Below are positions 22,481 to 34,019 of a stretch of 64,000 nucleotides of DNA, piece after piece. Each line of letters opens with the position of its first letter. Within the stretch, counting starts at the first letter, position 1. Source of the DNA: Sycobia sp. Sy_11 (Eukaryota; Arthropoda; Insecta; Hymenoptera; Epichrysomallidae); NCBI GenBank assembly GCA_018907035.1, contig JACCIC010000228.1, forward strand, positions 248,001 through 312,000, read 5' to 3'. The translations under genes and the position numbers were made by a program. The notes below the pieces were generated by a model. The model was given only the letters and a program-made list of their open reading frames with translations. It had not been told where the DNA came from and ran no database searches.

Positions 22481-23654
22481 CGTCATTAAATCAAAAACAC
22501 ACATAATATTAACGAATGGTCGGTAGAAAGATTGCAACAGAATTTTACCATCCACGCTAGAAGTAGACGATTAATCATACCATTTTACGCCACGAATAAC
22601 AACAGTATTTAAACGACAGTATTTAACGACAGCATCTAAAGTACCTACAGACTATGGCTGCGCTCACCTGGATGTGCTAGGTAGTCGCTTTGGGTAATTG
22701 AAGTATATATAAAGAAGAGAAACTTGAAAAATTTCAAGAACACATTATTTTTCCAACAAAAAAAATCATTAGCCGGAAGCTGCAGGGCGGAACTAGCTAC
22801 CGAAGTCAAACAGACCGAATTGTGATAATTTAAAGAATATTGAGAAAATTACAGAATTAACACTACATGAATTCTGGAAAGGTTTCATACAATTTAGCTA
22901 CAGTTATTCTGCCAGTTTATTAATGATAATATTGATTTCAGACCCTGGTAGATTTCAGTACATCTGGTACTTACTTTCAGATATACACACCTACACGCGA
23001 TACATACAGAGATGCCAAAAATACCGACCTACATAGGCCAACTTGCCACAAAGACAACCACTCACCCTAGGATAGTCGAAGTTACAATATTATTAAAATA
23101 ATTTTAATAATTAATATAAATAAGCGCATACGTGATTAATATTAGTATATAAGCTCATAATACAAAATGTAAATGCGAATTGTAATGTACGGGGACACCT
23201 GGATACGCTTAAATACTAAGAAAAAGGCAATATATAATTGATTGCATTAATCTACTTTACTTGGGCAAGAAATCAAGCCGTGAGCGCACCATATCCTATT
23301 CCGATATCGAATTTATATAGTAAACGCGTCTCACCGTCATCCGTTTCACTACATTCTCGCGACTTTCTGCAACATAGTATATCATTATATCTGCAGACGA
23401 TAAGTTCGAGGCTCGTAAAAAATCGATTTGTCGTGCTCGCAACTAAATAAAATCAGAAAATTATACGAATACGGGCATTTTATTATCTGCATTGAATATT
23501 GCGCATATTACCGATCCTGTATTAGGGTTTATTTTGCATAAACTTGTAGAAAGTGAAAAAATTTATGTTGGAAAAAAGTGAATAATATTGTAGTGATATA
23601 CTGTAATTATTATTCAATATATTTATTTTCCCTCCGTCAATATTCTTCACAAAA
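22481..23654. other. AT-rich non-coding interval
   Basis: No gene or element recognised. The open frame at 23238-23450 has no domain signature. Confidence 0.4.
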
Positions 23655-25489
23655 CGAATTTTCCTTGCGAAATCGTTACCAAGATCGGAGTGTAGGGGCT
23701 AAAATGATTGGATTCCGTCAGGAGTGATACTGGTATCTTACCGCGTAAACGCTTAGATAACGGTCAGTACCTTACCCAGAATCCAATCATACCATGGACA
23801 CCCCGAACACTGAATAGAGAATTAGTTATAAATAATATAGACAATAACACTTTTGAACTTATTTAACGTTTCCTTTTACAGCAAATATTCTATTAATATA
23901 AGGCGCGGACCGAACTGGCGGTAGTAGAAATGCTCAGCAGCCGGTGAGACGACTAAGTAAACGTTAAGAAGAGGAAAAACGCGGTTGAAAACGGCTCCTC
24001 GTATAGTGAGGGCGTATTAATAAAAAAACTCAAACGCGAAGGGTCACTGCTTACCGCTGGCCTAACGCCGATGGGTAGGTGAGTTTTCGCTTGCTGTAAT
24101 ATATACGTCGGGTTACCGCTGAGAGCGCTCACCCGGACGTCTAGTATATTAGAGGAAGGCGAATGGTCGCAGCGCCGAACTGACAGACCGCTCAGGGCGC
24201 CTTGTTAATTACTGGGGCCTTCCGCACAGCCGTATACCGGGGTACAGCCTAAAGCCTTCCACAATATACCACGGATGCGACGGAATGGCACGTGGAGTCG
24301 CGATGTTTCAATTTTACTATATGTCGGTATATCGCTATAATAGCGTTTTACTCAACATACCGAGTACGTTCCAGAATACCACTACGTCAGATATATCGCT
24401 AATGCTTTCTCTGAGACAGTGCTTCTCTGGAGGGACCCCGAAACTGGGATGCTCGTTGCGTTTTTCCACCTCCTTATATACTAAAAATCTAACGTTGCGC
24501 TTATGGAAAAGTCGTAAAAGATAGTTTTGGACTAATAAGCTCATGATATCTCCTCTACTTGCCCTCCTTCAAAACGTAGTTGCATTAGCCCTATGCAAGC
24601 CTCGCAGCGGTGGGGGAGGAATTACGACTTTTCCGAAGCATATGGGGAATAAGTATAGCGCGAGCTCGTATCGTGAATTTTTCCAGTTCGATTTTTCGTT
24701 ATACAATAAAAAACATATTTGCATGATTATCATGAGTATGTTATATGGTTAATTGAGTTCACTAAAAATTATGGTTCATTTTCGTTTTTGAATTGTAACT
24801 ATACCTTAAAAATTAAGGAAGTTACGGCATTTATTTATAACAAACTCATGTTTTACAATGTTTACATTACCTTAGTTTATAGACGCTTGCATATTTTTGT
24901 TTAAATATTTATTTCGAAAAGTATTTTCAATTTTAATTGCGATTATTTTTATATAGTCATAAGTTAGTTAACATCTATTATTTATGTATATTAAATAAAT
25001 TACTGTTAGTAATTCGTATAATAATTAATTGATTAATACAATTTTTAATGATTACAAGCTTCAAATTTATAATTGTTTGAAAATAGTAATTATGTAATAT
25101 AATTTTTATAATAATAATGTAAAAATAAAGGTTGTTTATTTATATTAGATTCTTAGATTTTCATTAAACAACTCTTTTGATCACTAGTTAACTATAATAA
25201 GAATATTATTATAATATTATGATATCGCAATATTATTAATTATCGTTATAAGAAAAACGAGTAAAACAATAATTATTTTATTATTATTAATATAATTATT
25301 ATACTGTAAGACCGATAAGATTATTTATTAATTTAATATCATTCATTGCGAATTATTATATTATTTCAATAATATTCCTTTTATTTTCCTTTTGGAATTT
25401 AATGTAACTTATATGAATATATACGTGAATGCCGATATATACACACATACGCATATATATCCGTACACACATATAAGCGTATATATTAG

Positions 25490-25522
<33 letters not shown>

Positions 25523-25734
25523 TTGTGCGGCGTACGTCGTATAGAAGTGCTTATACATTCTTCCCTTCATATTCGTATACGCTTAGAAGAAAGTGAGAAA
25601 AGGAAACGAGTCAAGGGCTTCTAGCGCGCACGTATATATATATATATATATATTTGCGACTTGCACATGTGTCCTCACTTGCCCCGTCTCACTTTGCCTG
25701 TAGACGGAGTGCGCGTACTACGCAGTTCGTCACA
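23655..25734 (-). repeat. Gypsy-2 3' LTR (outer end truncated)
   Basis: Aligns with 35371-37103: both pass through GTTACCAAGATCGGAGTGTA, TCTTACCGCGTAAACG, ATATCTCCTCTACT and CTGTAAGACCGATAAGATTA. It keeps about 370 bp (about 24115-24475) missing from the other LTR. The end that should start TGTTACCGCG is absent, so about 115 bp are lost at 23655. It ends with TCACA at 25734, before a CTCCCC tract (the polypurine tract on the other strand). Confidence 0.85.
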
Positions 25735-25745
25735 CTCCCCGACTT
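25735..25745 (-). promoter_or_regulatory. Gypsy-2 polypurine tract
   Basis: Minus strand reads GTCGGGGAG immediately before the LTR start TGTGACG. The same junction is present at 37104-37112 next to the other LTR. Confidence 0.65.
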
Positions 25746-25830
25746 AAACGATTGTTACGAATTGCAAAAATGAGGTAAAATCGTCATGCTGAGTATTGGC
25801 CGTAGTATATCGTCTTCTTCGCTCTGACTA

Positions 25831-27860
25831 CTAACTCTGGACATGTTTAGCAAATACTAGAATATTAAGGGCTTCAACAGAAGAATCCTTTTTCTCGTGG
25901 TTGTGGCTGAGGGGCAGTTGAAGAATCTCCACTTCTTGTATATTAGCTCCTTCTCTTTTCGGAGTTTTACTTGAATTTATTAAGAAGTACGTGGCAGAAT
26001 TCCATATCGATGCTAATAAATGGATTGACCAACCATAAATGCTGTGGAGGGTATATCCGTTTATGATTATTTCGATTAGCATTTTTATCCCTTGAATTAT
26101 AATTATGATTGCCAGTATACCTGCGCTAGCGGTTCCAAAGCTTATGAATTTACTCCATATTCTATTCCAGGCAGAATCTAATATTGAGTCGACAGTGTTG
26201 TCGTTCAATGATCGCGATATCGTTCCTAAATTCGGTGTAATAGGCTGAATATGAATTTCTCTAGCCACTTCGTGGAGTAGTGCTACCTTTTCGACGAGGA
26301 ACATGATTCTATTTCTTAATTGTTCCAATTCCTTGGAAGAATATATCCCACTCGTCGCTAAATTTTCAGGGTTAACATATTTCCACGTTGGATTTTTGAA
26401 TAGTTTTAATATTGTTGGTTCCTTGACTTCCGATAATTTGGGTGTCATTTTATACCAATCGGCATCTATCTTGTAATAAGCTGGCAAAATTTTGTGACAT
26501 GTTATCTTGGTTCCGTGATCTTTCAAAATGTGCGTTTTTGGAGTTAAGAAGTACGTCTCGTTTTGCCGGAAATTCTGTGTAAGAGTTATGATCTTGATTT
26601 ATTTTAACTTCCACTGGAATAAATTTAAGTACGTGTATAACTTCTCCCGCCAGTACGTCCATATAGCCGGGGCCCTTCATGAGATTATAAGCAAATTGAT
26701 CCGGTATGTGCGTGGCAAGAGCTAGAGCGTTCTTCAGAGTCTGCTGCTCCAGTTGACATCTCTGTATAACTACATCCTTGTAGAGATCCTTCATTTGCGT
26801 TCTTATGTGCTTTTCTACGTATACGAAATTTGAATTTACATAGGTGAAAATATCCATATTAGAGGTTGACATTGCGTTTCGAGAAGCGAATGACTTCCCT
26901 TTTTCGGTTTCAAAAATTACTAATTTCGGATGTTCAGTTTTTATTATAGTATAGCTGTATACCTGTTCCTCTTGTTTCTTTGTTAAGGCAAAAGTCAGTT
27001 CTTCGGTCGACAGGGAGAATACAACTTGGTTGAAATGGTTACTTTCAACCATTTTTATCGCCCTTCCTTCGTATAAAATACTATATTTATTGAACTGGCA
27101 ATTATTAGCGGGAATTGATTCCCAGAACGTGTGCCCGTTTTGTGAATCTATGCATTGTTTTTCAGATAAAACACAGGTCGTCCCCGACTCCAGGTGGATT
27201 TTGTCGTCATTCAAACTGACTCGGCCGAAATGTTCGCGAAGGCTTATTCTAATGATCCCTTGTACAACGGCGGATTCCCAAGACCCATAGGGATCGCTGT
27301 AAAGCGCCCCGTTACATCTACCGTCGGAATTTTGATATCCAGTTAAAGTAATCGGATAGACCGATGTTTGATTTTTTTTGATTCCGTTAATAACATGATT
27401 ATTACCCAGTTGTAGTATCCCCGTTTGGTGCAACGTTAAACAAGATTCTCTGCTTATTTCATACAAGTATTCAATTACTCCGTTCATTACGATTGAGATG
27501 TGCGAATACATCCCGCAATAATAAACGGTTCGATGAATTTCAATTTTACATTGGTATACTCGATTATCATGAAAGTCATCAATTTGCAGTAATTGCAGGT
27601 ACGTGGAGACGATACGAGCGTCGTTTTTCGGCAGTTCGCAGTCTCCTATATCTAACAGCGATTATGTAGTTACGTTCATAACTCTGGAACCGCAATCATA
27701 TCCTATGATTCCCAGAACGGCGAATATGGCTAATATGAATGTTATCGTAGTTGACACATCTTCATCTAAAAACAGTAACGGCTGTTTAATTATTCGTTCT
27801 TTGGGAAATTTGTGGTTCTTGATTAATATACGAAATACGTAACCGGTTTAAATGAACGAT
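25831..27860 (-). pseudogene. env: Gypsy-2 env: class III-like viral envelope glycoprotein, broken
   Basis: A membrane-fusion glycoprotein homologue. Reading leftward, a hydrophobic signal-like segment (TFILAIFAVLGII) lies near 27690-27740 and is soon followed by an in-frame stop near 27663. The ectodomain is open from 27511 to 26450, rich in Cys and with several Asn-glycosylation-type sites. It then shifts frame in the 26450-26526 overlap to 25831-26526. That frame ends in a hydrophobic membrane segment (ILAIIIIIQGIKMLIEIII) and a cytoplasmic tail. I see no furin-type site or fusion peptide of the F-like env of gypsy. The overall Cys pattern and tail resemble glycoproteins of arthropod negative-strand (chuvirus-type) viruses; that link is recalled from family knowledge and untested. 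Two lesions at least make it non-functional. Confidence 0.7.
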
Positions 27861-27874
27861 TTTCGCGTTCTCTT

Positions 27875-29017
27875 TTATTTGAATCTTTCATTATGGTTTC
27901 CGATAATCTCCAGTATTTTAAGCGGACCGGAATATAAATCTCCGAATTTCCCGTTTTTTACACCCTTTAGTAAAAATACATAATCGCCTACCTTAAAATG
28001 TTTTTCGTTGGTATTTTTATCGTAATATTTTTTTGATTTATGCTTTGAACTGACGAGATTATCGTAGGCTAATTTTTTTATGTCGGCCAAATGGATGACT
28101 AAATCCTTAACATAACCTTGGTAGGTTGGAATTAAATCGGCTTCTCTTAATTGTTCACTTGATGGGACTCGCGCTAATGTCCCAAATACTACTGCGAAAG
28201 GGGTGTGTTTAGTACATTCTTGGACGCACGTGTTATAATTTAACGTAGCTACATCCACCCATTCGTCCCAGTCGGAATCTTTACTCGTATACTGTTTTAA
28301 ATATTCGCTTAACGCGTGATGAGATCTTTCAAGAGATCCATTAGATTGCGGGTGGAACGCGGTAATTTTAATTCTCTTTATTCGAAATCGTTTAGCTACC
28401 CGTTGCATTAAATTACTTAAAAAATTTCTACCTTGGTCAGTTAAAATAACTTTCGGCGTACCGAATATGCAAATGCAAGGTTTAATAAAAGCGTCGGCGA
28501 TAGTTGATGCTTGTGCGTTGGGAAGTGCTACGGCTATGCAAAACTTCGATAATTGATCTTGCATAGTTAATATGTATTCATTACCGCGTGAAGTTTTCGG
28601 TAAGGGTCTTACGATATCTAGAGCTAGTTTTTCAAATGTGGTTCCCGCAGTATCCGTAATTATCATGGGTTGTTTCGTTTTCAACCTTACTAACTTTTTT
28701 AATTGGCAATTTATACATTGTTATATTCGTCTCTGGACATCTTGTTTTAAAGCTTCCCAAAAGTAGTTTTGCTTGATTCTATTATACGTCTTAGAAACTC
28801 CGCGGTGTCCTCCTACGGGAGAATCATGGTTTTCGTAAAAAATTACGTTACGTTCGTTTTCTGGAACGTATTTTTGAGTACCTCTACAAATGATAATCTT
28901 AATGTTACTACCTTCGAATACCATCTTAATCAGTGTTAGGACTTCAGTCCAAGATAAGTTCTCTATATAATCACTCTTGGCTATACTTATTTCCTTAAGG
29001 TTTTTGGTCGTATGCAA
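27875..29017 (-). pseudogene. Gypsy-2 integrase
   Basis: 28721-29017 carries the HHCC finger's His part (GGHRGVSKTYNRIKQNYFWE). An in-frame stop at about 28719 falls just before its CxxC (QCINCQ). The core, 27875-28684, is open for 269 residues with all three catalytic acids: FEKLALDIVRPL, KVILTDQGRNFLS and PQSNGSLERSHHALSEYL. The C-terminal part has SKKYYDKNTNEKHFKVGDYV, the usual Gypsy ending. One stop apart, this is the best preserved enzyme in the window. Confidence 0.9.
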
Positions 29018-29848
29018 AATTCTTTAATTTCTCAAAGGTATTAGTTACGTTTTGCTTTATAGTGAGCTGTGATTCAGCCGTTTGTGTTCTTATACATAAG
29101 GCAATTAGATATTTCTTGTTAGTTAATTTTACTTTGTATATATTATTAACTTCAAATGATTGTAGTTCTGGTATCTTGTTAGCCTTAAGTAACTTTTCGG
29201 CCCCGAAATAGCAGGGCTTCCCATTTATTTCTACAAAATATGCTATATTATCAGGACGGTATTGAATAATATCTTTAGTTTCGATAATATTACAGTACTT
29301 GGGATAATTTTATGCTGTATTTTTTCTATCGAAAATAGGATTTGGAAGGCCAGGTTCTTCGATTTCTGAATCCACTCCGGAAAATCTTGGGGTACTGTCG
29401 TATACAGATGAGCTTTCTTCATCGGAACCGTTAGTTGGTGCATTATTATTTCGACATCGTTTTTTCTTACTAGATAATAATTGTTTCTTTCGTTTGCTTT
29501 TCCGTAGTCGTTGGCTTTTATTTACCGTAGCGTTACCGTTTTTTATGGTTGCCTTTACAGATACCTCTTCTTGTTCGGTAATTTTGTCAATTTCTTGCTC
29601 CTTCTGTTTTTTTCTTGTAGTTTAATTTGTAAGCGCGTAACAGCACTAATATTTTCCACAATAACGGGATTCCTAGATAAAGCATCGGCGTTAATGTTTG
29701 CTTTCCTAGGTTTATATATTATGTTGAAATCGTATTCGGATAGTTTAAACCGTCATTTCAAAACATGTGTATTCAGATCAGCTCTCTTAAACCAAACTAG
29801 TGGTTGATGATCCGTAATAATTGTAAATTTCTTTCCGAACGTATACTA
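29018..29848 (-). pseudogene. Gypsy-2 pol: end of RNase H and RNase H-integrase linker
   Basis: Between the RNase H and integrase the minus strand holds readable but stop-punctuated coding sequence, including a conserved RNase H end (ITDHQPLVWFKRADLN at about 29780-29830) and a KPRKANINADALSRNP segment. 29243-29443 is an open piece of the linker. Frame is lost several times. Confidence 0.6.
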
Positions 29849-30355
29849 TCAGAATGCGCGTGCTGCATGTATCATGGCTAAAGCTGCTTTCTCGTAAACG
29901 TAATAACGAAGCTCCGGGCCTCTTAGTACTCTAGAGGTACACGCAACAGGCCGATCTTGTCCTATTTTTCCTTGTGATAGGATCCCACCTATTGCATACC
30001 CCGAGGCATCCATCGTGATTATAAATGGTTTCGCCATATCTGGAAATTGTAGTACGGGAGCGGTACACAAGGCTTGTTTAAGCATCTGAAAGGATTTTTC
30101 TACTTCTTCTGTCCATTTAAACAGTTCGTTGTTTTGTAAAAGTTTGGTTAACGGTTTAGCGTTTTTTGCAAAATTTTTAATGAATCTTCTGTAATAACCG
30201 GCTAAACCCAAAAATTGTCTAATATTTTTGAAATTTTTAGGCGTTGGGAATTTTTCTACGGCTTCAATTTTCTTAGGATCGGGTTGTAATCCCTTCTCAG
30301 ATAATACGTGACCTAGATACGAAACCTTCCGCTGTAATATTTTACACTTACTAGG
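29849..30355 (-). pseudogene. Gypsy-2 RT connection and RNase H
   Basis: Open from 30211: MGLAGYYRRFIKNFAKNAKP (RT thumb/connection) and then FIITMDASGYAIGGILSQG with the first RNase H Asp, then RGPELRYYVYEKAALAMIHA with the Glu region. A stop follows ARAF at 29849. Between 30212 and 30355 the preceding thumb sequence is readable in the same style. RNase H would remove the RNA template. Confidence 0.8.
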
Positions 30356-30960
30356 TTATAGTTTCCAGTTAGCCTTCCTGAGCATTTCCATTACTGCACC
30401 GAATATTTTTTCGTGTTCCTCTAATGTTTTAGAGTAAATGACAATATCGTCCATGTAGACAAATACTCCTTTACCGATTAAACCCTGTAGGGTAAAATTC
30501 ATGGCTCTTTGATATTCTACGCCAGCGTTTCTAAGGCCAAAAGGCATTCTTATGAATTCATAGTGCCCATTTAACGTAGAAAAGACTGTTTTGTGCATGT
30601 CCTTCGGACGCATTGGAATTTGATGGAATCCAGAAACATAGTCCTTTACCGTATAGTATTTTGCTGAACCGACTGTGTCTAAAATCTCTACAATATTCGG
30701 TAACGGGTACGCCATTGGTACAGTTTTTTCGTTGAGGGGCCTAAAATCTAATAGAATACGCCATTTTGGCGTATTATCCTGAGATTTCCAATACCCAAAG
30801 ACTAGTATTATACCGTGATTTTGAATGTTCTATAATACCCTTCTGTAATAAATCGGCAACTTGCCTATCAACTTCTTCTTTTAATGCGTGGGGAAGACGA
30901 TATTGTTTAATGCTTACAGGAATATCGTCCGAGGTAATAATTCCGTGTTCTACCATATTA
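30356..30960 (-). pseudogene. pol: Gypsy-2 reverse transcriptase palm, frameshifted
   Basis: 30774-30956 is the fingers part (YRLPHALKEEVDRQVADLLQ). 30356-30715 carries motif A as YYTVKDYVSGFHQIPM (Asp present), then YEFIRMPFGLRNAGVEYQ and the intact catalytic YMDD in GVFVYMDDIVIYSK. A frameshift lies near 30716-30774 and a stop at 30356, but the catalytic residues themselves survive. Confidence 0.9.
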
Positions 30961-30971
30961 GTTATACTTAA

Positions 30972-32057
30972 TTAATCTCCTTCTATATAAAATCTATCGG
31001 AATTTTCCTTTATTAATCTCTCGGCCTGCTCTCTTTCTGTTGTGTTTAAACTAGTTAAAGGGAAATAGTTCAAAATTTTTGATTCCCTATCGATACTACA
31101 GAATAATTCTTTAATATTATAGCATTCATAATCGAGGTCGTCCGATAAATATTCTGTTTCATCGATATGTTTAAAATTTTCGAAGCTTAAACTATGTTCC
31201 TCGAACTCTTCTTCGTCGTCAGTCTCCGTTGCCCTAGCTGTTGGAGTTAGTGTCACGAGTGGCGCAACCTCCTTGTCAATTTCAATGATTTGATAACCGA
31301 AATCAATAATTATTTGATTTCCCTTTAAAAACCGTAAACCTAAAATTCCAGCGCCCGGTATATCATGGTTGTTTGATACAAGTTGGAATTCTGTCGGTTT
31401 TCCTAATACCTCAATTACTACTTTCCCTGAGGTAGGGACAGGATCACCTGTAATACCTTTTAAATGAACTATTTCGTTTCGAATTATTTTATAATTGTCA
31501 GGGATATAGGATTCCCTTATAATATTTTCTTCGGACCCCGTATCTATTATAAATACGTTTTTGGAATTGATTAAAGTCAATAATGCACGACCATTTATAC
31601 AGACGTCGGTATTCAGAAAGGTAATAGTCCTGTATACTGGATCGTCCTGTTCGAGATCTATTTCCTTCTTGTCTATTGTTACTATTTGTCTGGTAAAATC
31701 TATGATTCCTCGCGTTTGAAAGAGAAAATTTGCAACTAGGATTCCATCGTACGCAATTTCAAAATTGTTCTTTACTACATTGAAAATTACGTAGTGCGAC
31801 AGGATTTTTAATCGAACTGTACCTAGGGAGCTTATTAACTCGGGGGCTATCCCCTTTAACGTTATCGTACGTATAGTATCATTGTTAATTTTGTGGGGTA
31901 GCGTGCTTATTTTTACGATGTTCCCATGTGAATCCGAGTCAATCATAAATCTCGTAACCTGATTACTCAAATGGTAAGTTATATAAGGTATATTTCTATT
32001 TATAGCGGTAGCAGTTCTTCCGTTTCTTCCTCTATTGTTGCTGTGTTTGTCAGGCAC
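30972..32057 (-). CDS. Gypsy-2 tandem aspartic-protease region
   Basis: One open frame of 361 residues containing two retropepsin-like units. Unit 1 (about residues 30-125) has FMIDSDSHGNIVK where an active enzyme has D-S/T-G, then a hydrophobic ILVANFLFQTRGIIDF end. Unit 2 (about 165-260) has the intact VFIIDTGSEENIIRE and ends GAGILGLRFLKGNQIIIDFG. An acidic linker (TETDDEEEFEEHSLSF) leads to RT. The frame is -1 relative to the end of gag and overlaps it (32000-32057), consistent with programmed -1 frameshifting, though I found no clear slippery heptamer. Retropepsins act as dimers; a single chain with two units, one lacking the DTG, could be a fused or regulatory arrangement. Confidence 0.75.
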   Translation of the reverse strand: MPDKHSNNRGRNGRTATAINRNIPYITYHLSNQVTRFMIDSDSHGNIVKISTLPHKINNDTIRTITLKGIAPELISSLGTVRLKILSHYVIFNVVKNNFEIAYDGILVANFLFQTRGIIDFTRQIVTIDKKEIDLEQDDPVYRTITFLNTDVCINGRALLTLINSKNVFIIDTGSEENIIRESYIPDNYKIIRNEIVHLKGITGDPVPTSGKVVIEVLGKPTEFQLVSNNHDIPGAGILGLRFLKGNQIIIDFGYQIIEIDKEVAPLVTLTPTARATETDDEEEFEEHSLSFENFKHIDETEYLSDDLDYECYNIKELFCSIDRESKILNYFPLTSLNTTEREQAERLIKENSDRFYIEGD

Positions 32058-33390
32058 ACTGTAGGTCTGGGCGTTTCCTGCTGTGCGCTCGATGGGGAAA
32101 CACCTCGACCGTTTCCCGATCTGATATTTTGATTATGTTGCCGCTTTCGGCATTCTAGGATCGTGTGTCCTCTGTTTTTGCGGTAACTACAATTTTTTTT
32201 GTTATTACAATTGTCTGCAGTATGCCCATTTCTCTTGCATAGCCGGCAATTGAGAGCGAATTTATTGTCGTTCTTCTGAGCATAAGTGGCCGAATTTTTC
32301 AATCACTAACAATTATTTGCTTGGTGACCAACTATGTTGCAAATCGGGCAAGTTATCTGACTTCTGCACGTATTGGCGGAGTGATCTGTTTTTTGGCATA
32401 ATTGACACCTTTTTTCTTGTGAGTTGCAATTTTTCGCAACATGACCTATTTTATGACACAATTGGCAAATCGTATTATTGCTGCATTCTTGGGCCTTATG
32501 GCCGAGCTGATCGCATAACTGGTAAACAGGTCCTTCTGTTTGGCATAATAAAGTGCGTTTGCTTATTTTGCTATTATGGTCAGGATTACCTTTTGGATTC
32601 CTTAACGCGTATTTACCTTCTAGAATTCCTTCCATTTTTATAGCGTTTTTGACTATGTTTAATATATCGTCAGCACCTTCTAATTTATCTTCGATTTCTG
32701 GCTTTAAACCGCGCTTAAAACACTCCACAACGGTAGGTTCAGTTTGCCTTTTGAACGTGTCACTTACCGTTCCTGTGGTAACCCTTTTCGCCTCTAAGAT
32801 TTGTCTACCTAAATCGCGAACGCGATTAGCGAAGGTGATAACATTTTCAGAATCGTGCTCATACTGGGATCCGAGTTCACTTTGTAATTGGTTCACCGTT
32901 TTAGTGGGAATGTATATATTTTTTATATAATTCTTAAGTGTGTCTATGTTTTCGAACGTTTGTCCTTGCATAGATTTCTTAGCTTCCCCTTTTATTTTAG
33001 TTTTGATTAATTTAATTAGATTCGTTTCTTGCGTGGGGTCTATCATCTCTAATGCTTCGTCGCATCCTTCAAAAAACTCGCCAATAGTAACTCCTTTCCC
33101 GTCAAATTCTGGTAAAACCCTTAAGGCATCCTTTATAGACACGGTTGCCACTGCCATTTTTTCCGCATACAGGTTACTGAGCTCGAGAGAAATATCCGGT
33201 GATGTTTTATTGAATCTAATCGTCGATTCAGAGTCAAAACTAGTAGACGAGCTCGCAATGGAAACTTCGTCTTAATGTTGCTCTACGTTTCTTCTCAATT
33301 CGCCCGGCAAGAAGGCTGTAATTTCGTTTTTGAGTTCTTCACTCCCTTTCGCTTGATTCCGAGTAATACGTTCGGAAAACATAAAAATGA
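32000..33390 (-). pseudogene. gag: Gypsy-2 gag with six CCHC knuckles, stop-interrupted
   Basis: Starts near 33381 (MFSERITRNQAK), with a stop at about 33273; 33157-32306 is open for 283 residues. The capsid-like part includes LPEFDGKGVTIGEFFEGCDE and FKRGLKPEIEDKLEGADD. Then come zinc knuckles: YQLCDQLGHKAQEC (first Cys lost), CQLCHKIGHVAKNC, CQLCQKTDHSANTC and CPICNIVGHQANNC. Two adjacent stops (TAG TGA, about 32303-32308) follow, and the same frame resumes with CRLCKRNGHTADNC and CSYRKNRGHTILEC (second Cys lost). Most Gypsy Gags have one to three knuckles. Confidence 0.85.
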
Positions 33391-33395
33391 CAATT

Positions 33396-33752
33396 TCACT
33401 CCTTGATACTGAAGTTATTAAAATGTTCAATTAGATTTGGGGTGTCTCGATTATCAATTCCCCTTTTTGTCTTTAAATTAATGAAATTGTTGATACACGA
33501 TTCAACGGAGCAAAGAAACCAACTTTTTAGAATGCTATTTTCATCTTGCAACCCTTTGATAATTTTATTCTTTCCGCTTAACGTTTTCTCAGCAATGGAA
33601 ATTTTGTACTCAAAATATTGTAATATATCGTATATAATTAAATTATTTTCCTTTATTATATTAAATTCTTTATTACAAAACTCTATATGCCTCTGTATTT
33701 CCCTTTCGATGTTATTGATTTTTTGATCTAACTCAACTATTTCTGTTAGCAT
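33396..33752 (-). CDS. Small coiled-coil ORF in the Gypsy-2 leader
   Basis: 118 residues, heptad-like (EIVELDQKINNIEREIQRHI and EYKISIAEKTLSGKNKIIKG). It lies just upstream of gag in the same orientation. No family recognised. It may be a leader ORF of the element or an N-terminal extension of Gag. Confidence 0.4.
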   Translation of the reverse strand: MLTEIVELDQKINNIEREIQRHIEFCNKEFNIIKENNLIIYDILQYFEYKISIAEKTLSGKNKIIKGLQDENSILKSWFLCSVESCINNFINLKTKRGIDNRDTPNLIEHFNNFSIKE

Positions 33753-34019
33753 CTAGTACTACCATATTAAAATTGCCTTTATTGTTTACTAATATTGAGT
33801 TATATATGATTTAAATTTTAATTTATATATTATATATATATATTTTTTTAATTTATTTATTTAATTTAATTTTTGTTTTTGGTATCTATTATAATTTTAT
33901 TTTATTATTATTATAATATTTAGGATAACTGGGGTGAAATTAGAATCAACTCAATATTTAGAGATAAAAGAAAAGGCACTTATATTCTCCTATTCATATA
34001 CAGTTATTTAAAATTACTA

